Shown: positions 22,563 to 35,350, numbered from the stretch's first letter. The stretch is DNA of 64,000 nucleotides from Clusia tigrina (GCA_920105625.2 OV050030.1:112946814-113010813), one strand, 5' to 3'. The notes: generated by a model not told the origin, from the sequence alone. Made by a program: numbers and translations.

Positions 22563-25065
22563 CCCCTATGAGAGGTTCAAAGTACATCTTTGAGTCCTAT
22601 CCTCTGGATAACAAGTTTGGATGACAAGTTTTAGCTCCAGAGGTTTCACATCACTGGCAGAGCCCTGGAAGAATCCCAAGTATTTCCTGCGGGTGTGCAT
22701 GAGAGCCGGACATTACGTCAACACATGCAAAGACGTCTCCTCTTCCTCCGCACAGAATCTGCAGGAACCTTCCGAGGGGAACCCCATCCTCACCAAATGT
22801 GTGTTCAGTTTACAGTGTCCTGAGAGTAGGCCTGTCATCATCCAAAGATTATTCTTAGAGAGATTGGTGAGTGATTCGAATCTTTTTAGGTGGTATGTCC
22901 CTAGCAGACTCTTTGGTGTGTTAACCCAGTGTTTGTGCCTATGGTGTCCCTCATCGATCCTAAGCTGGCTGAACAGCTTGCCCTTGCCTACACCACAGTA
23001 GGGTTCTGGGCCAATAAAAGGTGTTGCAGCCCCCTTCCTTGCAAGTTCGTCGGCAATCTCTCTCTCTTCTATGCCAGAATGTCCTGGAACCTATAGAATT
23101 GTAACTTTGTTGCGTGAGCCAAGAGCATTAAGTTTTTTGATGCACTTCCATACCAGTTTCGAATTTACCTGATATGAGGTAAGTGCCCTAATGGCCGCTT
23201 GGCTATCCGATAAGATAGCAATTTTCTTACGCTCGTAACCTTTTTCAATGTTGAAATGTGCACATCTCTCAATGGTGTGGATTTCAGGCTGGAAGATGCT
23301 AGTATATTTGCCTAGCGATTCATAGTATTTGTATCTAGGTCCAAATACCCTCGTGCCGGAACCCTCTTCTGTGAGAGACCGCTCGGTATACCAGGTGATC
23401 GTGGACTGATCTAACCTGTAGGTTTCGCTTAGACCTCTCCATGCATTTTTGTAGCTCCAATCTATTTTAAACAACTTAGTGAAACTGTAACGGGTGTTTG
23501 TAAAGTCTTTCGGTATACAGATGTCTGGAATGGCCTTTGATAATGTTTCGACCATCTGACTCCCGATGAGACTTTCAGGACCGTTTACTGCCCTCGTCGT
23601 TCTATACAGAGCCCTCTTCTCTTGGGTTTCCAAAAATATGTGCAGGGGTGTAAGGTCCAGTATGACGTTCAGGGCCGCTGTAGGTTCTCATAGCCCCAGT
23701 TATACAGATGCCAGCAAGCCTTTGCACCTTAGCCAGTGCTTGCGCAAAGTTTAGTTGTCTTGCATTCTTAGCCCACAGAACCGCTCCGTAAGTGATCATT
23801 GGGCGTATTATCTTGATGTACATCCATCGCAGGATCTTGGGATTGCATCCCCAATTTTTCCCCGCGATTGATCTACATATCATGAGAGATCTTTTCGCTT
23901 TACTAATTGTCTCATTGATGTGAGACCTCCATAATAGTTTTCTATCTAGTATGATACCTAGAAATTTTATTTCAGATTGCACATTGATCTCCACTCTTTT
24001 AAGTTTAATAGGTTTAAGGTTTTTGAATTTATATTTCCTCGTGAAAGGGACAACAGCAATCTTTATGGGGTTTATTTTAAGTCCCACCCTGTTGCACCAA
24101 TCACCTGTAATTCTTATACCACATTGGAGTAGTTCCTATAGTATACTCTCGAATTTTCCCCTGCACGCAATCGCTATATCATCAGCGTATCCCAGACAGC
24201 ATAACCCCATGCTCGTTAATTCCCAGAGAAGTTCATCCACCACAAGGCCCCACAGCAGGGGGGATAGTACTCCGCCCTGCGGACATCCTCGAACAGTATT
24301 AACCACTGTGGTTGTTGAGGTGAGGGATACTTCGGCTGTCTTGGTTTTCAGCATTTGTTCTATCCAATTAGATAGGGTGGAGTTTACACCCTTACAAACA
24401 AGAGCACTACTCACTGCCTCGTGTGAGGTGTTGTCAAAAGCTCCTTCAATATCCAAAAAGGCCCCTAACGCCACCTCCTTGTCGTCGAGGGGTTGCTGGA
24501 GTGTTCTCAGCTGATACTGAGCATATTCAGTAGATCTGCCTGCCCTATATGCATGCTGGTTCGGATGAAGGGGTGCATACGGCAGAATCTGTGTTCTGAT
24601 GTTATCACTGACCTTTTCAGCTGTTTTCAAGATAAATGAGGTTAGGCATATTGGCCTAAAGGATTTGGGATGAAGTGGATCCTTCTTTCCAGCATTCGTA
24701 ATAAAAACAACCTTAGCCCTCCTCCATGGACTTCCAGTGCCAGACTACTAATAATTTTTAGTGGTGGTTGGAACATGAGACCGATCCCCTTATGTTGCAG
24801 GGCTAGAAAGACTCCAACAACCCCTGGTGACTTGAATGGTTTTAAGCTGTAGATGGCCCGTTTTAGCCGGTGACCAGTGCATATAAATTTTACTATAGGC
24901 CAGTCCTTACTTCTGAGTCTGTGTGCTGTGCCAGCACTACCCTCTTCTTCTCTGCAAACACAGGACTCTGGGAAGTGAGTTTTCAGATAAAGCAAAGCTT
25001 TTTGGGCATTCACTTCTGGTATTGTTGTTGGAACTGCCCCAAAGTTTGTTGTGCCAAATAACATA
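22563..25065 (-). pseudogene. LOA-2 ORF2 (RT-RNase H), right-arm copy
   Basis: Mirror of 13938-16440 with the same stops and frameshifts. A single-base difference lies at 22882 (paired with 16121). Confidence 0.88.
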
Positions 25066-25204
25066 AAAACTGCAAATAATAACTTCGCAATTACAAATCT
25101 TAAAGTTTCTCAAACCAGGCAGAGTTTGAAAGAATATCAGCGTAGCACCTGTTCTTTCTAATCTGTTTCAAACTACATTTTTGATTAGTTATTCTGAAGT
25201 CACC

Positions 25205-25520
25205 AATTTTTTCTTTCAAAGAAAACATGGAATAATTGAGGCAGTACACCGAATCACAAAAGAAATTCGCAAAGCCTTTGAGTATATTCTTAGACGTACC
25301 GCAGGCATTCGATAAGGTTTGTCATGATGAATATGTCGAAAGAAATGCTTCATGCTGAATTTATTGGTGAGCCTAGAATCGAATATTCGTGACAGAACAT
25401 TTATAGTTAAAGGCAACTAGTGCTAGTCCTTGTCAAACGTTTACAGCATCTGGTATATCCCCAGGAGTATTCTTGGGCCTTTATTGTACGTTTCATTTAC
25501 GGAAGATATATCGACTGATG
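25205..25520 (+). pseudogene. Jockey-clade RT fragment, right-arm copy
   Basis: Reads HGIIEAVHRITKEIRKAFE and then IRDRTFIVKGN, followed by traces of the proline-glutamine-glycine turn (YPQEYSW). These align with the Jockey RT blocks around the first catalytic Asp, but the FLDV motif itself is lost to frameshifts. It lies upstream of the ORF1 and EN pieces at 26302 and 26659, so it belongs to another Jockey copy. Confidence 0.7.
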
Positions 25521-26301
25521 AAAAGATACAAATTTGCAATACTATGTAATCAGCTAGCATAAATCGACATCTGTGGAAAATTTAAACTTACCTGTTGCAA
25601 CTGGCGGATAAAATAAATGATGTCTAAAGAAAACATGTTAGTTTTAGTAAATTAAATTATGTGGTTTTTTTGAAATTTTCCACAATAACTACAAGACACA
25701 ATTTTACTGATGGCATTGTAAAAAAAAAACTTTTCATGATTATAAAATGTAAATAATTTATAATGTGCTGAAATAAATTATTTTTTGGTGCACATTAAGA
25801 TAAGTACTTCATACTAAGTTTCGCTTACTATGTATTTTTGTGAATATTATTATTAGAACACACGCTCCTCCTGCCTTCATGGGAAACTATAGACAATTAG
25901 CGCTCTAACAACTGTAAACAAAGCCAACAGTGATATGCAAACTGCAACGCGCTATTAACGCGCATCTCACTTTGCTAAAATCTCCCCAAAATTGTGGAAT
26001 ACATCATAAAACCAAATAATAATATACTTACCAACTTAAAAGTAGTAAAGGCCTGTCAATGATTTTAACGGTAATTGAATATTATGTAGTATCCAATTAA
26101 CTTCAGGAAGCACTGTCGCCAGTAGAATTTCATATAAAATCCGTGTACAATTTACACAAGAAAAATAATTTTTCACAATCATTCTTCTGAATTGAACTAC
26201 AACCAGACAAACACGAAGCTCAAGAAAGGTGAAACACATCATATTTATGACCTTCGCTATCTTTTTAATAAAAAATAACAGTCGACTAACACCGAAAACA
26301 G
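25521..26301. other. Unassigned, right arm
   Basis: Mirror of 12702-13482. AT-rich, no supported gene. A difference between the arms lies at 25932 (paired with 13071). Confidence 0.4.
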
Positions 26302-26520
26302 TATGCCCCAGTTCAGTGGCAGAATTCCCAAGAATTTAGTCACACTAAAGTATGTTGCATACTACCGACTGTGTATGTTATTTGTGGTGAGCTGCACTCA
26401 TCTCAAAACTGCCAAAAGACAAAAGAAGACACACATGTTAAGAAATGCAGTAATTGCTTAAAAAGCTATACAGTCAACTATCGACGCTACCCTGTGAATA
26501 TAAATATCCAACAAATACAG
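26302..26520 (+). pseudogene. Jockey ORF1 zinc-knuckle fragment, right-arm copy
   Basis: Reads QEFSHTKVCCILPTVYVICG, then ELHSSQNCQK and KKCSNCLKSYTVNYRRYPV. This is the C-terminal region of Jockey-clade ORF1, where three retroviral-type CCHC knuckles end in the C..C...H(S)...NYRGCPV form. Here the first Cys pair and the GCPV Cys are mutated, and a TGA closes the frame. ORF1 is an RNA-binding chaperone in live elements. The N-terminal part is absent. Confidence 0.72.
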
Positions 26521-26658
26521 CAAAGATGAATTAAAAAGTAGCTCCTACAAAAATCAGTATTATTCCCATAAGCGACCCGAACGTGGGTAAATTCTTATGC
26601 TAATATCTAATATACTCAAAAGAAATCCTTCAACAAACATGATATTACAATATATATT

Positions 26659-26974
26659 GTGAAAACCAAAAACACCATAAAAATTTCATTGTGGAATACT
26701 AGCAGTGTAACCCAGCAAAAGTTGGAGCTCCATCATTTTCTAAATTCGAACTCTATTGATCTCATACTTATTCCAGAAATCCATCTCACTCAGAAAAATA
26801 GCTTCGATATAGATGGATATACCATCTATGATACCAAATACTCTAGTGACAAACCTCGTGGTGGCACAACAATTATAATACAAAATTTCGGCACTGATTA
26901 TATACAAGCAACAACTATTATACTCGAAGAATATGTAAGTGGACTAATAATTTCAACGATCTACTGCCCCCAGA
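26659..26974 (+). pseudogene. Jockey endonuclease N-terminus, right-arm copy
   Basis: Starts KTKNTIKISLWNTSSVTQQK and continues with LILIPEIHLTQ (metal-binding Glu) and GYTIYDTKYS...RGGTTIII. These are the hallmark blocks of the Jockey-clade AP-type endonuclease that nicks target DNA. It is interrupted at YCPQ by LOA-1. The downstream continuation (PRYNIEEGQ) is on the other side of LOA-1 at about 31000-31060. It follows its ORF1 knuckles at 26302-26520 at the expected spacing. Confidence 0.8.
26962..26974. repeat. LOA-1 target site duplication, 5' copy
   Basis: TACTGCCCCCAGA here and again at 30994-31006 directly after the 3' tail. The 13 bp length is typical of target-primed reverse transcription. 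Confidence 0.92.
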
Positions 26975-27343
26975 GGGGATTACCGGTCAATAACCCTTGT
27001 GGTGAACGCCGAATCTCTGGCTACTCTAGCGAAATCCAATTGGGTCGTGGGCTATGGCTTCTCATCCACAAGCCTTAAGGTCTACAAAAAGGACGAGCAA
27101 CCGTCTTACACGGATCAAGCGGTATTGAATCCCTCAGGGGTAACTGCTGAGGACTCCGCCACATACCCGAAACGCAGTGACTCTATGTCAACTGTGGGGG
27201 GTTTGGAGAGTCTCCTAGGGACAACCACACTCAGTGAGGAGGAAGTCCTTCTGGAGTCAGACTCGGAGTCTGAGGCTGATGTCACGGTGGTGGAGGTGAC
27301 CAGCGCTACAAGTAGCAGAGATGCTACGAATAGTGCAGATTAA
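26975..27343 (+). pseudogene. LOA-1 ORF1 C-terminal part
   Basis: From 26999 the frame is open and ends at TAA 27343. The visible part (ESLATLAKSNWVVGYGFSST) ends in a very acidic Ser/Glu tail (EEEVLLESDSESEADV). Zinc knuckles, usual in ORF1 of this group, would lie in the missing N-terminal part or are absent. The overlap with the ORF2 start (ATG 27321) implies coupled or re-initiated translation. Confidence 0.7.
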
Positions 27344-30300
27344 CCTCCATCAATCGAAGGCGGCGTCTGCCAGCCTTCAGCTCCGTCTTGCAAAAGGCGG
27401 AGTAGACATTGTCCTGATCCACGAACCCTGGACACACGGGGACTTGGTATGTGGTCTCAGGACTGAAAATTATAGCTTGCTGTATACCGTAAGTGAAGGA
27501 AGACCTAGGTCTTGTATCCTCATTAGGAATAATGCTAGCTCATTTATTCTCCCCAATTACAGCAACAAGGATTTAACGGCCGTCTGCCTGGAAACTGGCA
27601 AGGGACGGTACTGGTTGGTCTCGGCCTATATGGCGCATGACCATGAGATCCTTCCAGAAGCCAACCTACAGAAGCTTGTTGTGGATGCAAAGGCTCAACG
27701 GGTGGCTGTTATTATTGGATGCGATGCCAATGCGCACCATGATATCTGGGGAAGCACGGATGTCAATGAACGAGGTGAGTCATTATATGAATATATTGTA
27801 ATGACTAACCTTTCTGTATGCAATAAGGGGTCAGAACCCACTTTTATTACTGCTAATAGGCAATAAGTCCTAGACTTAACCCTTGCCTCCGAATCAATTT
27901 TTGATCGGATCTCAAAATGGAGCGTTCTAGAGGAACATTCCTTTTCGGATCATAGGTTAATTCAGTTTGATCTTCTAGATAGTCTACCTAGCCCTAAGGC
28001 TTTTAGAAATGTCAGGAAAGTAAACTGGGACCTCTACAAGGTGACTGTAGCTAGACTACTACCTCAGAACCCCACAAGCACAAGCACGTGTGACGAAATT
28101 GATAGGTCTGTGGAGGTTCTAACGGTTGCTCTTAATAAGGCTCTATTGGTCTCTTGCCCCCTCAGTAGACCCAGGGGGAAACAAAAACCCACATGGTGGG
28201 GGGAGGAAATTAGGGGACTCAGACAAAACTGTAGGAGACTTTTCAACAGCGCAAAGAAGTCTAGAGATAGTGCAGACTGGGCTTTATATAAGGCAGCACT
28301 CAGAGCCTTCAAAAGTAAGCTTAGGAAAGCACAGAGAGAATCGTGGAGGAACTTTTGCGGTGACGTAGAAGATATCTCTGAGACGTCCAGGTTGAGGAAG
28401 ATCCTATCAACTGCTCCAATGGTACCTGGTTACCTGAGGAGGGAGGATGGATCCCGGACTTCTAATAGTAATGAGACTCTAGAGCTTCTTCTGGAGACTC
28501 ACTTCCCTGGTTGCTCGAGTACCATTCCGCGGAGAACGAATCCCAGCGGGAATGTTGTTGAAGTCAACTCAGACATAGTCACGAAGCCAAAATTGCAATG
28601 GGCTATCCATAGCTTCAAACCATTTAAAGCATCTGGCCCAGATGGTGTAGCTCCAATTGAAATTCAGCAGTCAGAGAATCTTATAATAGAGTGGCTGTTA
28701 AAGATCTATAATAGTTGCCTTGAATTAGCGTATATTCCAGACTCATGGAAGCATGTGAGGGTAATTTTTATACCCAAGGCCGGCAAAAGCTCGCACACAG
28801 CTCCAGGGGACATAAGACCCATTAGTCTGTCCTCCTTCTGTCTAAAAATCCTGGAAAGGTTGTTAGATATTCATCTGAGGCTCACTATAGACAGACAGAA
28901 GCTGTCAGTCTCTCAGCATGCCTACGTTAAGGATAAATCGGTGGAGACCGCTTTACACTCCTTAGTCTCTAGGATTGAGTGCTCCCTGCACAACAAGGAG
29001 TTCTCCCTAGTGGCTTTCCTGGACATTGAGGGAGCTTTTAACAATATCAAATCAGACGCAATAATCGGTGCGATGCGAGACTTGGAGGTGGAACCCGCCA
29101 TTAGCAGGTGGATTGAAAACATGCTTAGTAGCAGGATAATCAATTCACAGCTGGGGGCGGCGTCGGCCAAGAAGTCCGTGTGCAGAGGCACACCTCAAGG
29201 TGGAGTTCTTTCACCCCTACTCTGGAATCTTGCGGTAAATCAGCTGCTTGTTCGACTGGAGAGGGAAGGGTGCAAGGTGGTTGCGTATGCGGATGATGTT
29301 GCTATTAGTATCTCGGGTAAATATATATCTACTTTGAGGGACTTGATGCAAAACGTGCTGAACATTCTCTCTAAATGGACTACTGACTGTGGGTTGGGGG
29401 TTAATCCGACCAAGACTAAGCTGGTACTCTTCACTAGGAAGTATAAAATTCCTCAATTTATTGCTCCAAAACTAGTGGGTGTAGATATTGACCTTGTCGA
29501 GGAGGCTAAATATCTGGGCGTGATCCTAGATAGGAAGCTGAATTGGAAGGCCAATATAAGCGAGCGCATTAGGAAGGCTCAGGTAGCTCTGTACTCTTGC
29601 AAAAGAGTCATAGGCAAAAAATGGGGGTTACAGCCTAAGGTAGCCTATTGGATATATACAGCTGTGGTACGACCAGTCCTTTTCTATGGGGTGCTTGCTT
29701 GGTGGACAGCCCTAAGTAAATCCACATACAATAGGCTGATAACAAAGGTACAAAGAACGGCAGAGGTATTCATAAGTAGTGCCATTAGAACGACTCCAAC
29801 GGCAGCATTGGATATTATGCTCAATCTGCTGCCTGTTAGGCTTTTTGGCGAAAAAATGGCTGCAAACTCAGCTATCAGACTAAAAGCTACGCATCAATGG
29901 GATGCCAGGAATATAGGTCATGCGTCCAATTTAAGACATTTTGAGGGTATTCCTGACTCTTTCGACTGCATCACACCAATGTACGCATTCAATGGTATGT
30001 GCAAGATCTCCATTCCCTCCAGGGATGAATGGAAGGATGGCATCCCCACTCATGTAGAAGGGGTTCACATCTACACAGATGGATCCAAACTACAGAGTAG
30101 GGTGGGAGGTGGTGTATTCTCAGAAGATTTGGATATTAACATGTCCTTTAGGATGCCCGACCACTGCAGTGTTTTTCAGGCAGAGGTCGCGGCTATAGAG
30201 GCAGCACTGTCTTGGCTAAGGAAGAAGAAGATATCTGGACTTGATATTTGCATTCTGTCCGACAGCCAAGCTGCTTTGCGCTCCCTGGATTCGGTTATTA

Positions 30301-30851
30301 TCACCTCAAAAGCCGTCAAGTGCTGCCGCAAATCTTTAGACGAGATAGCTAAGCAGACCCGTCTGCATCTGTGCTGGGTTCCCGGTCACAGAGATATTCC
30401 AGGGAACTGCAAGGCGGATGAACTTGCCCGTGAGGGTACTACCATACCGATGGAACCAGATAGGTCGCAATTCGGTATTCCTATTGCCACATGTAAGCTC
30501 TTAGTAAATACAATATCCTTAGGAACAGCGGGCGGGCGCTGGTCTGAACTTTCAGGATGTAAAATAGCTAGACAAACCTGGCCAGAGATAAATGTCAAGC
30601 GCTCTAAGGACCTACTTGCTCTAAATAGACAAAGCATAGGTCCCGTGATTAGCGTCTTAACGGTACACTGGACTCTAGGCACACACGGGTGTAGGCTGGG
30701 GATCGCCTCTAATGACTTCTGCAGGAGTTGCATGGATGAGGAGGAGGAAGAGTCTACTGCTCACCTGTTGTGCACGTGTCCAGCTTTGTCCAGAAGGAGG
30801 CGCACTACTTTTTGGACTCCTTGTGAGATATCTCAAAAAAAAAAAGATTAG
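27321..30851 (+). pseudogene. LOA-1 ORF2: endonuclease-RT-RNase H, one premature stop
   Basis: Starts MLRIVQINLHQSKAASA, the LOA-clade endonuclease opening; Glu in LIHEPWTHG (near 27410); IIGCDANAHHDIWGS, the Asp-Asn pair (near 27715); then TAA at 27864-27866 inside NRQ*VLDLTLAS; SDHRLIQFD catalytic SDH (near 27950). RT: FKASGPDGVAP (28625), FLDIEGAFNN (29020), GTPQGGVLSPLLWN (29185), YADD (29286-29297), LGVILDRKLNWK (29515). RNase H: HIYTDGSK (30065), FQAEVAAIEAA (30175), ILSDSQAALRS (30250), WVPGHRDIPGNCKADELA (30375). A C-terminal Cys/His cluster (CRSCMDEEEEESTAHLLC) follows near 30720. All catalytic residues are present; the one stop disables it. It performs target nicking, reverse transcription and RNA removal. 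Confidence 0.93.
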
Positions 30852-30993
30852 CTCCATCAACAGCTTCATTAAAAGCTGCAAATGGCTGGACCTTTGAAAG
30901 GGATGGGACCTGCTGTCCCATGCGGTATCACAAAGGGTCAATGTTGGCCTAAGTGCGCCCTTTTCGGGTGGCCGCTTTACCTACCTACCTACT

Positions 30994-31184
30994 TACTGCC
31001 CCCAGATACAATATAGAGGAAGGGCAATCCAAACACGTGTTTTAGTATTGTATGTAGTAAATTTACCGCCGCTGCTGATTTTAACGCATTTAAATTGAAA
31101 CAATTTTTGTGTTTATAAATATCAACTTTCGTAACCTCTCGGAGAATTCTGAAAAAGATGAGTACGGTAATGATAATAGTAGAG
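30994..31184 (+). other. LOA-1 3' target repeat and Jockey EN continuation, right arm
   Basis: Positions 30994-31006 repeat TACTGCCCCCAGA. Immediately after, PRYNIEEGQ continues the Jockey endonuclease that was cut at 26974. The coding trace fades by about 31065; the rest is featureless. Confidence 0.65.
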
Positions 31185-31509
31185 AGTTGGCGAAATTCTT
31201 TGTCTTTGTCTTTTTTTATTTCTCTTATAAATTTTACACCTGAAAATTGTCTTACAGTATGGGAGTGTTAGTTAACAAAAAAATCAATATTTACGATTAA
31301 GTTTTTATGAATTTTTACCCCAGAGCGAGTTTGAATGGTTAGGAGAAGATTTGTTTTTGTATTCCCCTTATCAATTTTACACCTGTCAGATGACACTAAG
31401 TAAATTATCTTACAGTATGGGGGTATTGGTTAACAATAAAACAACATTTACGATTGCGGATTTTATAACAATAATTTACAATTTCAATAAATTTTCGAGT
31501 TATTAAATC
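31185..31509. repeat. Diverged tandem repeat, right arm
   Basis: Mirror of 7506-7830. Confidence 0.6.
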
Positions 31510-31798
31510 CGCTGGTGTAGGGAGTGTCGGTTTGGAGTCTCGGTTGCTCGCTGTCCTTCATTGGCAGCTTTCGTATCTCAAGATTTGAGTGAATTGATAG
31601 TCCGTGTGTATGCCTTATTCTACATGTGCGGGTAATTCCTTGTACAGTGTCAATGTTGAGATCACTGTGAATAGCGTCTTTGGGTATATACCATACATCA
31701 TTGGTGATTGTGCGTAGTATTTTTGATAGTAGTCGTAATAAGATATTTGTTAGATCTCCATGCAGCGTCCCAAATTTGTAATCCGTACCTCCATATAG
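31510..31798 (-). pseudogene. Jockey-clade RT C-terminal fragment, right-arm copy
   Basis: Mirror of 7217-7505. Confidence 0.75.
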
Positions 31799-32178
31799 TG
31801 TTATTAAAATACGGATACTTTATTGTAGTATTTTATTTATTTATAAGATCGGACCGGCATCCATGAAGCCAGTGTCCGACATCCGTGTCCTTTAATGTTT
31901 GAACACTTAATTGCAATTGTCTTAAACTATGAAAATGTTCTACCTATATACTATTGAGAAGAAACCAAACCGTAACCGCATATGTGAGCAATGTGTGAGC
32001 AATGTGTTATTGACATACTTCCGAATTATGTCAAAAGGTTTGGAATTACCAATTCACATCTGTCACACATATTTCCGAATTATGCCAAAAGGTTTAGAAT
32101 TACCGATTGGCATCTGTGTCACAGTCACGGTTTAGTTGTGTTTTGACGATTACCTACTTTTTACTGACGGTCATTACA
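31799..32178 (-). mobile_element. Gypsy-B 3' LTR, right-arm copy
   Basis: Mirror of 6837-7216; 380 bp, TG...CA ends in element orientation. Confidence 0.75.
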
Positions 32179-32574
32179 CCTTTCCCGTTTAGAAAGCGTG
32201 ATCATGCAAATTGAAATGATTTGGATGATCATGCCGTACAATAAAATGAAGTAGGTATTCTTTATTTTTTGTTAATTTTTTTATGTGCTTATGTTTACGC
32301 ATTTGAAAATGTATGTAAGTTTTTATATACATTAGGTACACTTTTATGTTCTTTTGCTTATATCTTAATATATTAAAAATTTTGTCCATGTATTTGTCAA
32401 ATTTTATAAATTGTCATATTGTAGATTTATAAAGTCATATTTTGTATATTTGTATATTTGTAAATTCTTATATTTGTATATTATTGTTCTTATAATATTG
32501 TTCTTATACTATTGTTCTTATACTATTGTTCTTATATTATTGTTCTGCGCAGGACAAATATATTTTTAAAAATT
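32179..32574 (-). other. Gypsy-B 3' noncoding region, right-arm copy
   Basis: Mirror of 6441-6836, with the approximately 15 bp minisatellite at 32479-32541. An arm difference lies at 32384 (paired with 6631). Confidence 0.6.
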
Positions 32575-35329
32575 TATTATGCTAATTTGAGTCTATTTTT
32601 ATGTACAATTGTTGCTTTTGAGTTTATATCGATTTTGCAATTTCCAAAATTATCTACTTCTAGGACTTTATATGGACCTTTAAAGCTGCTGTCCAGCTTG
32701 TGGCTGGATTCATATTCTGTGGCTTGTCTCATTTATCATAAATTTCTTTTGTCTTTCCTTTTGCCTTTTCTAGTAATTCTGCTGCTCGTTTCTGAGCTGT
32801 TTGTAATTTGAATTTAAATTCTGTCATCTATATTATAAATTGGATCCAGTTTACCATTTAATATGAAGTCATAGGGTGCAAGAGTTTTACCGAAAACTAG
32901 CTCAAAAGGTGTGTAGCCATGAGTTGTTGAAGGTGTTGTATTGTAACAATACGTGAAATATTTGCGCCAATGGTCCCAGTCTAGCTTGTTTTTCGAAATA
33001 TATGACCTTATGTATTCATTAAATGTTCTGTGTGAACGTTCTATCGTACCTAATGTTTGGTGGTGATATGGGGTGGATGTTCTATTATCTATTTTTAATA
33101 ATTTACATATTTCTTCAAAGAGTTTGTTTTTATATTCGGTACCCATGTCCGTTAGTATCTGTTCAATGGGTCCGTGAACTAAGATGCAGTTTTCTACTAT
33201 AGCTACTATGTTTGCTGCCTTGCTGGTATGGCTACTGTTATTAGAAATTTAGATAAGTCACAAATTATTGTGAGAGCGTATTCATTCCCGTTAAACGATT
33301 TAGGAAGAAGGTCTATAGTATCGATTTGAACAACGTCAAAACCGGTTGCTGGTGTACCCGTTATGACTAAGGGTTCTTTGCTATATTTACCAAATTATTT
33401 TTTACAATTTTCCCAATTCTTAATATAAGACTTCACCTCTGAAGCAATGTTTATCCATGTGTATTGTCGTCTAATTTTTTATTACAATCTTGTGACACCT
33501 GGGTGTCCTCCGAATGTAGGGTCGTCTAGATATTTTTGAAGTATTTCTAGTTTTTGTGTTGGTGAAGTGATTTTGGTTATCTGTGGTGTAATACCAATTG
33601 TTACCTTTTTTAAGATTTTGTTACCTACCTTTTTAAATTCCTCTATATCAATATGTTTAAACAAATTGCCATTGATCGCGATCTTTATACATTTAAAGTT
33701 ATTATTGCCACCTGCTTTTTCAAGTTTGAGAAGTAATTGATCTAGCGAAATTTTCTCATGAGCAACAAAATCTTTTGTATCAGTTTAAATATTTTTTTCT
33801 TTCCATGGAATAATAATAATTTTGAGGATTCTTTAAATTTTTTATTTATGGTGCACCGTTTGGTTGTAAATGTAAGGCGAGGTAACTTTTTCACTTCTTG
33901 ACTTGTAATTGTGTTATACACATGTTGTGTTACGTCTTGTTCGGTTTGTGTGGTTTTAGTGTTAGGGGGTGTGTTTTTAGACTTGGACCTTGTGATCATT
34001 TGAATGATAGCAGAGTTTTCTTCTTTGAGTCGCTTGATATGCCCGAAATCAATGCGAAATAATGCATCTGCGCCGCAATTATCTTTACCTTTGATATATT
34101 CTATTTCAAAATCGAATTCCTCGAGGTCAAGCCTCATTCTTGTTATTTTAGAGAAAGGATTTTTCATTGCAAAAAGGTATGTTAGCGGTTTATGATCGTT
34201 TTTTATGAGGAATTTGGTACATTAAATATATGGTTTGAAAAAATGTATAGCCCAATGAATTGCCGTCAGCTCTTGTTCTATGACTGACTTATTAGATTCC
34301 CTTTTGTAAATGTTTTCGAGGCAAAAGCAATGGGTAATTGTGTACCGTTGTAATTTTGGCTTAATACAGCACCACAAGCTATTTTGCTTGTACTAGTGGT
34401 TATACAGAAAGGTTTGCAAAACCTGGATACTTTAATATTTTGGGAGCTAGTAAAGAATTTTTAAGATATGCAAATGCGTTCTCACAATCACTTGTCCAAA
34501 TGAAAGGAGCTTTCTTTCTTGTTAATTTAGTGATGTGTGTTGCATGATTAAAGAAATTTGGTATGAATCGTCTGTAATAATTAAAGAATGTTATGAACCT
34601 TTTGCATTCGTCAGCATTTGCTGGTCTTGGATATGAAAGAATTTTTTCAAACTTTGATTCATCTGGTAAGATGCCTTTATCTGTACACTTGTGACCTAAA
34701 AATGTTACTTGAGAGTCAAAAAATTTGCATTTGTCTGGGTGAAGTTTGAGATTTGTTTCCCTACAGATTTCAAAAACTGTTTTTAGATTTTCGATCGTGT
34801 GAATTTCGGAACAGCCTATTACTATTATATCATCCATATAAATGAATGTTTTGTCTGGCCCGAGGCCAGAGAATGTAACGTTCATCATTCGTTGAAATGA
34901 TGGGGTGCAATTTTTAATCCAAATGGTTATCGTTTGAATCTAAATGACCCTTGATCGGATGAGAAGGATGTTATATTTCTTGAAACTTCTTCAAGTTCAA
35001 TTTGGTGAAAACCCGAGATTAAATCTAGACAGGAAAAGTATTAGACCCAGTTGATCGAGAATGTCATCGATTCTTGGTAGTGGGTATTTGTCTGACGCAA
35101 GTTTTTTGTTAACATGTCAATAATCTATCACAAGTCTCCATTTCTTTTCTGAAGAATTTGGTGAGGATTTCTTTGGAACCAAGAGGATTGGAATATTGTA
35201 TTCTGATAATGATGGTTCAATTATGTTATCTTTAATTAGTTTTTCTATGTGTTTATTAATTTCAGGTTTATGATTATGAGGTAAGCTGTAATTTTTAATA
35301 TAGACTGGTGTTTCATCTTTTAAATGCAA
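32575..35329 (-). pseudogene. Gypsy-B pol (RT, RNase H, integrase), right-arm copy
   Basis: Mirror of 3686-6440, same stops and frameshifts. It abuts Gypsy-A gag in the opposite orientation at about 35327-35350. Confidence 0.88.
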
Positions 35330-35350
35330 TTTTTGTTTATAAAAATTGTT
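35327..35350. other. Inversion junction between Gypsy-B pol and Gypsy-A gag
   Basis: Minus-strand pol changes to plus-strand gag at GCAATTTTTGTTTATAAAAA, itself a short imperfect palindrome (CAATTTTT/AAAAATTG). The uninterrupted pol order is seen at 47600-47620, which shows that the join is not native. The mirror junction lies at 3665-3688. Confidence 0.8.

Larger units (their letters stand above)
26975..30993 (+). mobile_element. LOA-1: LOA-clade non-LTR retrotransposon, right-arm copy
   Basis: 4019 bp, flanked by perfect 13 bp duplications, 5'-truncated within ORF1. The 3' end carries CGGGTGGCCGCTTTACC followed by a (CTAC)n tail. ORF1 and ORF2 overlap by 23 bases. ORF2 is open apart from one stop. 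The arm-to-arm identity and low decay suggest recent arrival into an already degraded Jockey copy. Confidence 0.93.

Noticed and set aside
30712..30897. 61-codon frame with Cys residues at the LOA-1 ORF2 end
   Set aside because: Out-of-frame overlap with the C-terminal Cys/His cluster of ORF2.
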